DNA of 22,937 nt from a virus. A program made the translations under genes and the position numbers. The notes under the pieces are model-generated. The model was not told the origin of the DNA and did no database searches. It saw only the letters and a list, made by a program, of their open reading frames with translations. This document shows, piece by piece, positions 15,501 to 21,659 of the stretch (its first letter is position 1; every line of letters starts with the position of its first letter). The stretch spans positions 1 through 22,937 of IMG/VR virus record IMGVR_UViG_3300037095_000075. One strand, 5' to 3'.

Positions 15501-17668
15501 AGTTCCGCTCCCATCATCTGCTCCAGTGAGGAGTTGATCCCCACCGGATAACCGTAGTCTATCTCCAATTCGTCCTCTTCGCCTTCAAATTTTGCTTGCA
15601 CGCGCCTAGCCATGGACTCGGTATCGTTCAAAATGACGTAGCTGATTCCGTCGCCGAAGATGCGATCATCGCGCTTGCCGTCTTGATGGTCCCACCGCGT
15701 CCGTCCGCCGTCCGTCTTGTCAATCTGGAATGCCGGGATCTCATGCTTTAACAGGAACGGGTCGTTCACTTTGCGCCAGTGGTTCTCCACCGCCGTCTTG
15801 TACATCGACAGCATGAAGTTGCGGCTCCACTCCGTTGTGTACCAGCCTAGCCGCTTCGACTTCCTCTTGTCAGCCTCGGGATTCATGCCGTCAAGCCGGG
15901 AGAAGTGATACAGGTTCCTCTTGTTGAAACCCATCGAGAGCATCTGAATCTGCGGCGTGTCGCCCAAGCCAAACACCTGCTCGATCCCAACCAGCGGCTC
16001 ATTCCCCGGCGGCATCTCCGACTTGTACAGCGACACCAGAGCCATGATGTAGGGGTGAACCAGCGAAGGGTCAACGCGGTTCGTCCAGAAGCACGCCGCC
16101 TGAAAGTCCGGCTCAACCGAGTAAATCGACTTCGCATTGACGGAGATGTACGTGCCATCCTTGCCCGTCCCGCCTGAATTATCCACGCCGATTCCGTAGA
16201 TGTACCCCGCTTCCGGCCACTTGAAGATGAGCAACTTTCGCTCCGCGTCGAACAGGTCGATGCCCGACTCCTTCGGCTGGCGCAAAGGAACCATCTCCCA
16301 CCAGAACGTCTTTGCCATCCTGCCGCGCAGATCAGTGATGTTGCCGTCATAGAACACGCGGAACCGTTCGGCGTCGTAGTCGATGTCTGCCGGGTCGGGG
16401 TGATACCCCTCCTGTACCTGCTCACCGATGATCGACCAGCACGAGTACGGAGCCCGCGCGTCATCCTGCTTTGAGACTTCCATCAGGTTGAATACGAGGT
16501 CTTTCTTGGGCCTCAGAGCCTCAATATCGTCGTTCGGCATCTCCTGTAGCCAAGAGTTTTCTTCGCCCTTGCGCCGCGCCTCAAGGAAGCTCTGCTCCCA
16601 GTAGTAGGCTTGGAAGTCCGGCATCCTCCAGTCGTCGCCCATGTACTTCCTGAGCAGTGGCGTCTGGTGAACAAACTCCGCAGCCTTCGATACCATCCTT
16701 CGCGTCTCAACCAGCGTCGGCGTCCAACCCGCAGGAACCGGGTGGTCCTCTCTCCACGTTGGCGTCGGGAAGATGTCTACAGCGACATACCAAGGGCAGA
16801 ATATCGGCTGCAACCTAGCTCCTCCAGACGCCCAGTAATCCCGGCTTGAATACCATGTCTTTGCCCACCAGTCCGTGTTTCCGTTCCCTGTCGATTCCAG
16901 AACCATGAACGTGTTCGGGGACGGGTGAACAGCTTGAAACAGGGACTTCTCAATCACGCCCGATGCGTCGGGGAAAATACTGACCTCGGAAATGTGAATA
17001 ACCGACGGCGTGTCGCCGCGAGCGATGCCGGCCGCTTTCTTGCCGGAGTAGAACGTCAGACGGCAGTTCGTTGCGCCAAACGCTTTTACCGACGCCGCGC
17101 GGTCCGTAGTTGGATTCGCCTTCATCCACGAAGGCATCTCATTGAAGGCAAGCTCCCACATGCCACCCATGCGCTCGCAGGCGTCCTGATCGTAGGAAGC
17201 AATCGCGGCTTTGATGCCGACACCGAAGTTCAACTTCTTGGCGATGGCAAGCTCGGCGATTGTAGAGAATCCCTGCTGACGGCTTTTCAACCATTGCTGC
17301 TCAATGGCCCTGCCAGCTTCTTCACGTTCGGCCCATGTATCCAGAAGCATCGATTGGGAAGCTCTCGGCTCGAATCTCTGGAGAGTTCCATCTGCGTTGA
17401 TGTAGGCATAGGACTCAAGCCAGTAGCGATCATCGCACCAGCAGATGTTGTACTCGTTCGAGATCCATGCCAGCTCATCCGGGCCGAGACTGTCCTCTAC
17501 ATCGGTTCCATCCCGTTCCGCTCTTTCAGCGATTACCTTGAAGTGGGAGTTGAACGAGTCGATTTGCGAGAGGGAGTGGTACTCGGGAATCCACAGGCCC
17601 GTCTCCGATTGGGCGGACGCCTCCGAAAGCCTGGAAAGCTGCTCGGTAGCGAGGCGTTTCGAGAAAAT
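15497..17668 (-). CDS. Terminase large subunit (packaging ATPase/nuclease), apparent ATT start
   Basis: 723 aa if started at ATT 17668. The first in-frame ATG (17350) would remove 106 residues, including CWCDDRYWLESYAYINADGT, which looks like the conserved terminase N-terminal adenine-binding region, so the gene must begin further upstream. The frame contains no ATG, GTG or TTG between the TerS stop and 17350. GAGAGG (17675-17680) lies 6 nt before ATT. The Walker A-like motif is KSRQQGFST (128-136), Walker B is VIHISE with catalytic Glu228, and the nuclease domain shows IGVDNSGGTGKDG with Asp496. The protein drives DNA into the procapsid through the portal and cuts concatemers. The stop overlaps the next start as ATGA. 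Confidence 0.92.
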   Translation of the reverse strand: MFSKRLATEQLSRLSEASAQSETGLWIPEYHSLSQIDSFNSHFKVIAERAERDGTDVEDSLGPDELAWISNEYNICWCDDRYWLESYAYINADGTLQRFEPRASQSMLLDTWAEREEAGRAIEQQWLKSRQQGFSTIAELAIAKKLNFGVGIKAAIASYDQDACERMGGMWELAFNEMPSWMKANPTTDRAASVKAFGATNCRLTFYSGKKAAGIARGDTPSVIHISEVSIFPDASGVIEKSLFQAVHPSPNTFMVLESTGNGNTDWWAKTWYSSRDYWASGGARLQPIFCPWYVAVDIFPTPTWREDHPVPAGWTPTLVETRRMVSKAAEFVHQTPLLRKYMGDDWRMPDFQAYYWEQSFLEARRKGEENSWLQEMPNDDIEALRPKKDLVFNLMEVSKQDDARAPYSCWSIIGEQVQEGYHPDPADIDYDAERFRVFYDGNITDLRGRMAKTFWWEMVPLRQPKESGIDLFDAERKLLIFKWPEAGYIYGIGVDNSGGTGKDGTYISVNAKSIYSVEPDFQAACFWTNRVDPSLVHPYIMALVSLYKSEMPPGNEPLVGIEQVFGLGDTPQIQMLSMGFNKRNLYHFSRLDGMNPEADKRKSKRLGWYTTEWSRNFMLSMYKTAVENHWRKVNDPFLLKHEIPAFQIDKTDGGRTRWDHQDGKRDDRIFGDGISYVILNDTESMARRVQAKFEGEEDELEIDYGYPVGINSSLEQMMGAEL

Positions 17669-17671
17669 GGC

Positions 17672-18376
17672 TTACCTCTCAAACACAATTGGAGTGTTCT
17701 GGTTGAAATGCCGGGGATGGTCCGTGGACAACGTTCCCGACTCAAGCTGCTTGGGGTTGATGACGGCCATGATTGCCTTGGTGCGGTCCTCGGGATACTT
17801 CCACTCGTGCCCTCCCTCGGATTCCTTTTCTTCCCGCGCCTCACCCGCGTTGATCTGGATGGCCGTCTGAGAACCCTTCGGGATGGGGAGAATCTTGCCC
17901 GCTTTCAGCATCCACTCGCGGTCGGCGTAGCCCTTCGGCTTCTTCGCCTGCTTGATCGACGTGGCCACGATCTGCGGCAGGCCCGCCGAGAGCATCATCT
18001 GAGTCTGCATGTTGCCATAGAGGAACAGCGCGGACTGAACGACCTCCGCTAGCCGCAGCGATCCGACACCGGCTGCATGGGCAATTTCTTCCACGCTCAG
18101 GTGCTTCCTGTCTGTCTGTGTGCATCTGTCCCACACCTCAATGAACGATCTTGCGTCCTCGTCGTCGTGAGCGCGGAGAGCCTGGATGCAGTGCTCTACT
18201 CCGCCATCAATCGAGCGCAGCATCGGCGTCACGGTTGGTTCCGACTCCGGCTCCCACTCGCCATCCTCGTTATCCTGCTTCCAAAGGTTTTCGAGACGAG
18301 TGAGAGCCTTCGCCCGTGCAGCCTGGACGGTCAGGTTGTCTTGACGCTTTGGCCGGAATTTAGTTGGCCGGGGCAT
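17672..18376 (-). CDS. Terminase small subunit (probable)
   Basis: 234 aa. A basic N-terminus (PRPTKFRPKRQDNLTVQAAR) precedes helical segments. Residues about 95-120 (LSVEEIAHAAGVGSLRLAEV) look like a helix-turn-helix, fitting recognition of packaging DNA. The C-terminal part is charged (INAGEAREEKESEGGHEWKY). It lies directly before TerL, which starts 3 nt after its stop and in the same reading frame. Small terminases vary strongly in sequence, so the call depends mainly on context plus the HTH. Its ATG overlaps the 170-aa gene by 17 nt. Its last codons (GAG AGG) double as the ribosome binding site for TerL. Confidence 0.68.
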   Translation of the reverse strand: MPRPTKFRPKRQDNLTVQAARAKALTRLENLWKQDNEDGEWEPESEPTVTPMLRSIDGGVEHCIQALRAHDDEDARSFIEVWDRCTQTDRKHLSVEEIAHAAGVGSLRLAEVVQSALFLYGNMQTQMMLSAGLPQIVATSIKQAKKPKGYADREWMLKAGKILPIPKGSQTAIQINAGEAREEKESEGGHEWKYPEDRTKAIMAVINPKQLESGTLSTDHPRHFNQNTPIVFER

Positions 18377-18872
18377 TGGTTTGGATTCCGTATTCCTCAG
18401 TCAAATCCTCGGTAACCGGGCTCACTCCCGGAACCGTGGGCACGCCCATGTTCGCCACGCGCGGCTTCTTGCCGTTCGGCTTGAGCCTTCCCTTGTACTG
18501 CGATGGCTTGACCCACCGCTCGGCCGGGACGCCGTTCTCGTCGATCTGCACTGGGAGGTCCATGCCGCACTCTTCCCGCACCTGATTCGGCGGAGCGACG
18601 GGGATGTCGATGGTTTCCTTGATCTCCGGCCCGACTTCGGTTCCTTCGGGAAGCAAGTCCAGACCGAAGTCAATCACGAAGTCGTCTTGGAGCGCCGGAG
18701 AGAACGACATTGCCGGGGCGAACTCCACCGTTACCCGCGCCCTGTACCCCTGGTACGCCTTGTGGCTGTGAAAGTGGCCGTGAACCCGGAGGCGTTCGTA
18801 GACCTTGTGCATGATTGAGTCCAGAGCTTCGCTTCCACTCAGGCGTTTCGGGATTGACCGTTCCTTGGGCAT
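18360..18872 (-). CDS. Hypothetical protein upstream of terminase
   Basis: 170 aa from ATG 18872, chosen because GGAGGAGG lies just upstream; an in-frame start at 18893 lacks this. The N-terminus (MPKERSIPKRLSGSEALDSI) leads into a helical, His-rich segment (VYERLRVHGHFHSHKAYQGY), then beta-like sequence (ARVTVEFAPAMSFSPALQDD) and an acidic Pro-rich region. The C-terminal part is basic (QYKGRLKPNGKKPRVANMGV). No family is recognised. It overlaps TerS by 17 nt and the HTH gene by about 200 nt, so it is part of the packaging operon. A packaging or regulatory role is possible but not shown. Confidence 0.7.
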   Translation of the reverse strand: MPKERSIPKRLSGSEALDSIMHKVYERLRVHGHFHSHKAYQGYRARVTVEFAPAMSFSPALQDDFVIDFGLDLLPEGTEVGPEIKETIDIPVAPPNQVREECGMDLPVQIDENGVPAERWVKPSQYKGRLKPNGKKPRVANMGVPTVPGVSPVTEDLTEEYGIQTNAPAN

Positions 18873-19113
18873 GGTTTCCTCCTCCGAGGACAATGGGCTT
18901 CAACTCCTCATCCATCTGCTTCCAGTAGCGAATGCGGGCGGCGTAGAGGTTGAGCAGTTTTTGAAGGGTTCCGTTCTGGGGGCGGTGATGGCCGCGTTCA
19001 AGGTAGACGATGGTGTTGTAGTGGACTCCCGACATCTCCATCGCAGCTTTCTGCGTGAGACGCGCTCGCTTCCGAAGCGCCTTCATCCTGCCACCGCTCC
19101 ACTCGTCTGTCAT
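18670..19113 (-). CDS. XRE-family helix-turn-helix regulator
   Basis: 147 aa as an open frame. Residues 8-60 form a clear Cro/CI-type HTH (MKALRKRARLTQKAAMEMSG then VHYNTIVYLERGHHRPQNGT, LQKLLNLYAARI). After about residue 85 the sequence is low-complexity (Pro/Gly/Arg-rich) and lies over the 170-aa gene in another frame, so only the N-terminal half is clearly under selection. ATG 19113 has little Shine-Dalgarno; GATACT with an upstream TG (19124-19132) sits just before it, giving a possible near-leaderless mRNA. It probably regulates phage transcription, perhaps its own operon. The target is unknown, and its place in front of the terminase genes is unusual for a main repressor. Confidence 0.72.
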   Translation of the reverse strand: MTDEWSGGRMKALRKRARLTQKAAMEMSGVHYNTIVYLERGHHRPQNGTLQKLLNLYAARIRYWKQMDEELKPIVLGGGNHAQGTVNPETPEWKRSSGLNHAQGLRTPPGSRPLSQPQGVPGVQGAGNGGVRPGNVVLSGAPRRLRD

Positions 19114-19137
19114 CGCTCACAAGAGTATCACAACATG

Positions 19138-19572
19138 TCAAGAGGCACCAGAAACCGACTTCTGGCCGCGCCGGTAGGCTTCGATGATACCGGGGTTGTG
19201 TAGTGATTTGTATGGATATGGGTCAAGTGGGTCCATCAAGTCCTTGACAGCTTCCGGAACTTCCGGTCCAGGAGCAAGGAACATGCGGCGCTGCCACTCG
19301 GACAGAAAGCGGATCATCCCGTCAAAATAATTCTCCTGACGTTTCTGCTCGTATTCAGGCGTCCCCTTCGTTCCCCACGCCGATGAATGGCTCATGTATC
19401 CAATCGTAGGCAACTCGTCATACGTCTTCGGCACAATCGGATTCGCCGCCATCCAGCGAATCGCAGCTTCGAGAATCCTCCGCGATCCCTCTTCGGCGGT
19501 CACATAGCCGCTATAAGCGGCCCTGCCCGCTTGCAGCATCCCTTCTGGAACCTTGATCTTCACTTCACTCAT
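19138..19572 (-). CDS. Hypothetical accessory phage protein (144 aa)
   Basis: 144 aa from ATG 19572, which overlaps the stop of the upstream zinc-binding gene as ATGA; the longer open frame from 19887 runs through the promoter and leader and is not credible. The N-terminus (MSEVKIKVPEGMLQAGRAAY then EEGSRRILEAAIRWMAANPI) is a module common in phage accessory proteins. The C-terminus ends HNPGIIEAYRRGQKS, another recurring phage segment. The middle is charged and aromatic (QENYFDGMIRFLSEWQRRMF). The function is unknown. It is probably co-transcribed with the 60-aa gene from the promoter at 19859-19887. Confidence 0.72.
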   Translation of the reverse strand: MSEVKIKVPEGMLQAGRAAYSGYVTAEEGSRRILEAAIRWMAANPIVPKTYDELPTIGYMSHSSAWGTKGTPEYEQKRQENYFDGMIRFLSEWQRRMFLAPGPEVPEAVKDLMDPLDPYPYKSLHNPGIIEAYRRGQKSVSGAS

Positions 19573-19751
19573 CGTGTCCCCCCTTTCCGGTATCGCGCCT
19601 TGGCCTTCTTCCGGTTCGTTGCCGTGCATTTCTTGCACCGCTCCGTCCCTGGAACCAAAGGCTTCTTGCTGGAACAGTATCCGCACATACCCTCGGCAAC
19701 ACGTCTCATCTGCCATGCTCTCTGCCGGGATATGGTCGGTGCATCGGTCAT
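19569..19751 (-). CDS. Small zinc-binding (CxxC...CxxC) protein
   Basis: 60 aa. Cys pairs MCGYC and RCKKC, spaced by about 14 residues, should bind one zinc. The basic C-terminus (NRKKAKARYRKGGTR) suggests nucleic-acid binding. ATG 19751 has no Shine-Dalgarno and lies 7 nt after the 14-bp motif copy C; ATG 19709 (MRRVAEGM...) with GAGAG upstream is an alternative start. The stop overlaps the next gene as ATGA. The function is unknown. Small zinc-ribbon proteins are common in phage accessory regions, and this window has several. Confidence 0.65.
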   Translation of the reverse strand: MTDAPTISRQRAWQMRRVAEGMCGYCSSKKPLVPGTERCKKCTATNRKKAKARYRKGGTR

Positions 19752-19758
19752 AGAATTG

Positions 19759-19772
19759 GTGCGATATTACAC
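19759..19772 (-). promoter_or_regulatory. 14-bp motif, copy C
   Basis: The minus strand reads GTGTAATATCGCAC, identical to copy B. It lies in the leader between the promoter at 19859-19887 and the 60-aa gene, 7 nt before its ATG, where a ribosome binding site would be expected. A bound protein here could block initiation or elongation; that is inference. Confidence 0.45.
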
Positions 19773-19782
19773 TTGTGACTTG

Positions 19783-19851
19783 TGCGGAGCCGGGGTTTTC
19801 AGGGTGGCTCACCAGTCCATCCCCTATCTCAGCTTTCGCTGCGGCCCCGCA
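19783..19851 (-). promoter_or_regulatory. Foldable 5' leader (candidate cis-regulatory RNA)
   Basis: The predicted transcript from the promoter at 19859-19887 starts near 19852. Its first bases UGCGGGGCCG (19851-19842) can pair with CGGCUCCGCA (19792-19783) in a 10-bp stem with one G-U pair. Inside are CAGC-GAAA-GCUG, a GNRA-capped hairpin, and GGUG-AGC-CACC. This multi-branched shape resembles a riboswitch or other RNA regulator, but I do not recognise a known class. It is non-coding and directly precedes the 60-aa and 144-aa genes. Confidence 0.45.
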
Positions 19852-19858
19852 TAACCCC

Positions 19859-19887
19859 ACTCTAAGGGATTCCGGGATGGGTGTCAA
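19859..19887 (-). promoter_or_regulatory. Sigma70-like promoter
   Basis: On the minus strand TTGACA (19887-19882), a 17-nt spacer and TAGAGT (19864-19859, 4 of 6 to TATAAT). It lies just downstream of the 100-aa gene and should drive the 60-aa and 144-aa genes through the structured leader, possibly reading on into the packaging genes. Confidence 0.65.
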
Positions 19888-19893
19888 GAAAAA

Positions 19894-20196
19894 TCATTGG
19901 TTCATTGGGTGGGGTGGAACCACGACGACTTTACCGGCCATCGGGGATGGGATATTTATTGCGGCGGCGTCGTGGAGTCGTTGTGCTTCCCGTGCTCCGG
20001 CGCTGATTCGGATGCGGTGGGCGTTCATCGTTTCTTTCCAGTCAACAGCGTGTTCTCTTCTTGCTGCTACCAGTTTCGCCTTGGCAATAGACTTGCTCAC
20101 CGTCGCGGCGGCTGTTTTGCGGGCAGCTCCCTTTGTGAACCCTTTAGCTCTAAGTGCATTCTCGACTGCCTTGACCCATGGCTTGTTCTTCTTCAT
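19894..20196 (-). CDS. Small basic helical protein, hypothetical
   Basis: 100 aa from ATG 20196 with GGAG 8 nt upstream. The longer frame from 20412 has no ribosome binding site and unlikely composition. The product is Lys/Arg/Ala-rich and helical (MKKNKPWVKAVENALRAKGF, TKGAARKTAAATVSKSIAKA, KLVAARREHAVDWKETMNAH) and ends in a Pro-rich tail. It may bind nucleic acid. No family is recognised. It ends just before the promoter of the next transcription unit. Confidence 0.6.
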   Translation of the reverse strand: MKKNKPWVKAVENALRAKGFTKGAARKTAAATVSKSIAKAKLVAARREHAVDWKETMNAHRIRISAGAREAQRLHDAAAINIPSPMAGKVVVVPPHPMNQ

Positions 20197-20639
20197 CGAA
20201 TGTTCTCCGTCCGTATTTTGGACACACCTTCCGGTCAATTCCCCTCGGCATCTAGGGAGTTGTGCTGTGTTCTTGCCGCTCTCTTGGTTTCTTATGACGC
20301 CTGTTTTTGTTGATGCCTTAATGGACCTGGACGTATTGACCATTGGCGGATCGACTACCGCCCCGGAGCCAGGGAAACCCATCACCCGATGGGAACAGAC
20401 TTTCAAAACCAAGACAATCGACCGGGCGCCACGCCGGTCTGATCCCTTTCAGGCCCCTAACCCTGAGATTGGACCGGCAATGCTTGTGCGGTCTGGACCC
20501 GGCATCTCGCTCCTGTACGCGCCAGATTTTCCGGGGAGGAAGTCACCATGCCGGAACGCGGCCGAGGCGCACGTTTGCGAAAAACATGACGGAAAGCAAC
20601 GAATTGTCGTGTTTATTTGCATGTAGCTAGCTTCGACTC
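20197..20639 (+). other. Gene-poor stretch of about 440 bp
   Basis: No convincing gene on either strand. The long plus-strand frame here is mostly antisense to the 100-aa gene and has no good start. The only notable signal is GGGGAGG followed by ATG at 20548, opening a 13-codon frame that overlaps a second 14-codon frame (20586-20630) as ATGA. These are too short to call as genes. The stretch probably holds regulatory DNA for the flanking divergent units. Confidence 0.5.
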
Positions 20640-20668
20640 TTGAAATGTAGCATCGAAACTGAGATAAT
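20640..20668 (+). promoter_or_regulatory. Strong sigma70-like promoter for ncRNA
   Basis: TTGAAA (20640-20645), 17-nt spacer, GATAAT (20663-20668, 5 of 6). Predicted start near 20675, exactly at the first hairpin of the RNA unit that follows. Confidence 0.72.
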
Positions 20669-20674
20669 GCAAGT

Positions 20675-20789
20675 GCGGGGTGGCCTGCAACCCCGCTCCC
20701 GGCTGGCTTCGACACCCTTCTTTGGGAGCAACCCCGCACACACTAAAACGCCCCCATCAGCGGTTCCTGCCCTGGGGGCGTTTCTTTTT
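20675..20789 (+). ncRNA. Candidate small RNA or attenuating leader, about 115 nt
   Basis: The stretch lies between a good promoter and a textbook terminator and holds no good open frame. The RNA can form hairpin 1, GCGGGGU / ACCCCGC (20675-20681 with 20690-20696), and hairpin 2, CUCCC / GGGAG (about 20696-20700 with 20724-20728). A second ACCCCGCAC (20731-20739) can instead pair over 9 bp with GUGCGGGGU (20673-20681), so two mutually exclusive folds exist. It could be a trans-acting small RNA or a cis attenuator of the 58-aa membrane-protein gene starting at 20839. Confidence 0.6.
20745..20789 (+). terminator. Rho-independent terminator
   Basis: AACGCCCCCA / TGGGGGCGTT stem (about 20747-20756 with 20773-20782) with a 16-nt loop, followed by a T-rich tract (TTTCTTTTT). 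The A-tract before the stem extends the pairing. Confidence 0.85.
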
Positions 20790-20838
20790 GCTCAGACAAA
20801 CCCTTCCGCATCGGTATCAAATAGGGGCGAGGTGCATT

Positions 20839-21015
20839 ATGCCGCTTGGGATCTTGTTCTGGGTTGTGTATGTGATCGCCATTTTGTTTGGCTTGTGGTC
20901 GAACTACGATGCCACGCAGCCGCTTTGGATACGCCGCGCCGGGGCCTACATGGTCCTCTGGCTGCTCGTTGGCGTCCTGGGGTGGGAAGTCTTTGGTCCG
21001 GTGGTACGGCGCTAA
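20839..21015 (+). CDS. Small membrane protein with two TM helices
   Basis: 58 aa from ATG 20839, GAGG 6 nt upstream. Two hydrophobic helices: about residues 3-20 (LGILFWVVYVIAILFGLW) and 34-53 (AGAYMVLWLLVGVLGWEV), joined by a short polar loop. Similar short two-helix proteins are frequent in phage genomes; holin function is possible but no lysin gene is seen nearby, so I do not assign it. It lies 50 nt after the terminator of the candidate RNA and may depend on read-through. It converges on the zinc-ribbon operon. Confidence 0.7.
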   Translation: MPLGILFWVVYVIAILFGLWSNYDATQPLWIRRAGAYMVLWLLVGVLGWEVFGPVVRR

Positions 21016-21045
21016 AACACGAACGGCCCACCCCAAGGTGGACCG
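21011..21045 (-). terminator. Terminator for the zinc-ribbon operon
   Basis: On the minus strand CGGTCCACC, loop TTGG, GGTGGGCCG, then TTCGTGTTTT. The 9-bp stem includes one G-U pair that exists only in the minus-strand RNA; the plus strand has a C-A mismatch and no T tract. It therefore ends minus-strand transcription from the 62-aa gene. Confidence 0.7.
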
Positions 21046-21099
21046 CTGTGCGCTCTGGCGTTACTCCGCGACTCCTTTCCTGTTGGATTTGAACTCAGT

Positions 21100-21288
21100 C
21101 TACTCCAGCGCCAGGATGGCCGCGTCCAGCTCCTCAATCTCCTTGGTGACGGCCGCCCGCTTCTCCAGAAGCACCCCGCGGCGCTTGTTCAGGTGACGCA
21201 GCGCAATCACCACATGCAGGTTCTGCTTCTTTGCCGGCTGCTCCTCAGCCTCCGGCACCTCAAACAATTCATCGACTTGCTTTGCCAT
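21100..21288 (-). CDS. Small coiled-coil protein
   Basis: 62 aa from ATG 21288; AGGAG lies 7 nt upstream, inside the end of the 109-aa frame. Sequence: acidic N-terminus (VDELFEVPEAEEQPAKKQN), then a charged helix with Leu/Ile heptads (ALRHLNKRRGVLLEKRAAVT, KEIEELDAAILALE), so a short coiled coil is likely. No function is recognised. Last gene of the small minus-strand operon before its terminator. Confidence 0.7.
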   Translation of the reverse strand: MAKQVDELFEVPEAEEQPAKKQNLHVVIALRHLNKRRGVLLEKRAAVTKEIEELDAAILALE

Positions 21289-21290
21289 TC

Positions 21291-21620
21291 TCATTCTCCT
21301 TTTCGTTTGCACCACTTTTGATGACCGCTCATAGATCCGCAATCGGGACACGATTTAATCCCCCCTCGAATCCTGGTCGCCAGTACACCCTCTCCCCCAG
21401 AAACTCCATCTCGCGCAATTCTTTCTGGCTCGTCCACGTGCAACGGAGATTCAGGCACATGACCCGGCCCCACTCCGACGCTTCCAGTTTTTGATGGCAC
21501 CTTGGACACTTCATTGACCCTCTCCCTGTCCCAGTAAGGGCTCCTGCACTTGGGACACTGCACTGGAGGATCATCCTTCCTCGGCCTCCAATTATGCCCA
21601 CATCGCAAACAGATACGCAT
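21291..21620 (-). CDS. Zinc-ribbon protein, outer frame
   Basis: 109 aa. The first 36 residues are a zinc ribbon typical of very small phage proteins: CLRCGHNWRPR (4-14) and CPKC (22-25). The middle is Gly/Pro/Val-rich and featureless; the end carries CPDC...C (SCPDCGSMSGHQKWCKRKGE). The middle overlaps another zinc-ribbon frame (21329-21514), so either both are translated or only the first part of this frame is functional. The start is ATG 21620, preceded by the AT-rich repeat region. It probably binds nucleic acid or a host protein; the role is unknown. Confidence 0.6.
   Translation of the reverse strand: MRICLRCGHNWRPRKDDPPVQCPKCRSPYWDRERVNEVSKVPSKTGSVGVGPGHVPESPLHVDEPERIARDGVSGGEGVLATRIRGGIKSCPDCGSMSGHQKWCKRKGE
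21329..21514 (-). CDS. Zinc-ribbon protein, overlapping frame
   Basis: 61 aa from ATG 21514 with GGGAG 7 nt upstream. Motif MKCPRCHQKLEASEWGRVMC then CLNLRC gives Cys pairs 3/6 and 20/25, a plausible zinc ribbon, followed by REMEFLGERVYWRPGFEGGL. This frame lies wholly inside the 109-aa frame. Its strong ribosome binding site and domain-like Cys spacing make it at least as credible as that frame's C-terminal half. Confidence 0.6.
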   Translation of the reverse strand: MKCPRCHQKLEASEWGRVMCLNLRCTWTSQKELREMEFLGERVYWRPGFEGGLNRVPIADL

Positions 21621-21635
21621 AGTGCATCACCTATT

Positions 21636-21659
21636 CATATAACCATATCATATAACCAT
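21636..21659 (+). repeat. Tandem 11-bp direct repeat upstream of zinc-ribbon operon
   Basis: CATATAACCAT occurs twice with a 13-bp period, in an AT-rich patch 16 bp before the start of the 109-aa gene. On the minus strand the repeats contain TATGAT, close to a -10 hexamer, but no good -35 is seen. It may be an operator or a promoter with a phage activator site. Confidence 0.5.

Noticed and set aside
16925-18052. Plus-strand open frame of 375 codons
   Set aside because: Antisense to terminase genes; no domain-like sequence and no start signal.
19136-19141. TTGACA as a -35 element upstream of the HTH gene
   Set aside because: It overlaps the upstream stop codon and lies only 6 nt from GATACT; no -10 is found 16-18 nt downstream.
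19573-19887. N-terminal extension of the 144-aa protein to 249 aa
   Set aside because: The extension crosses a promoter, the leader and the 60-aa gene, while ATG 19572 is coupled by ATGA.
19775-20626. Plus-strand open frame of 283 codons
   Set aside because: Runs through the minus-strand promoter, the 100-aa gene and the non-coding gap; no start signal. Only its short C-terminal region lacks a competing gene and it shows no recognisable domain.
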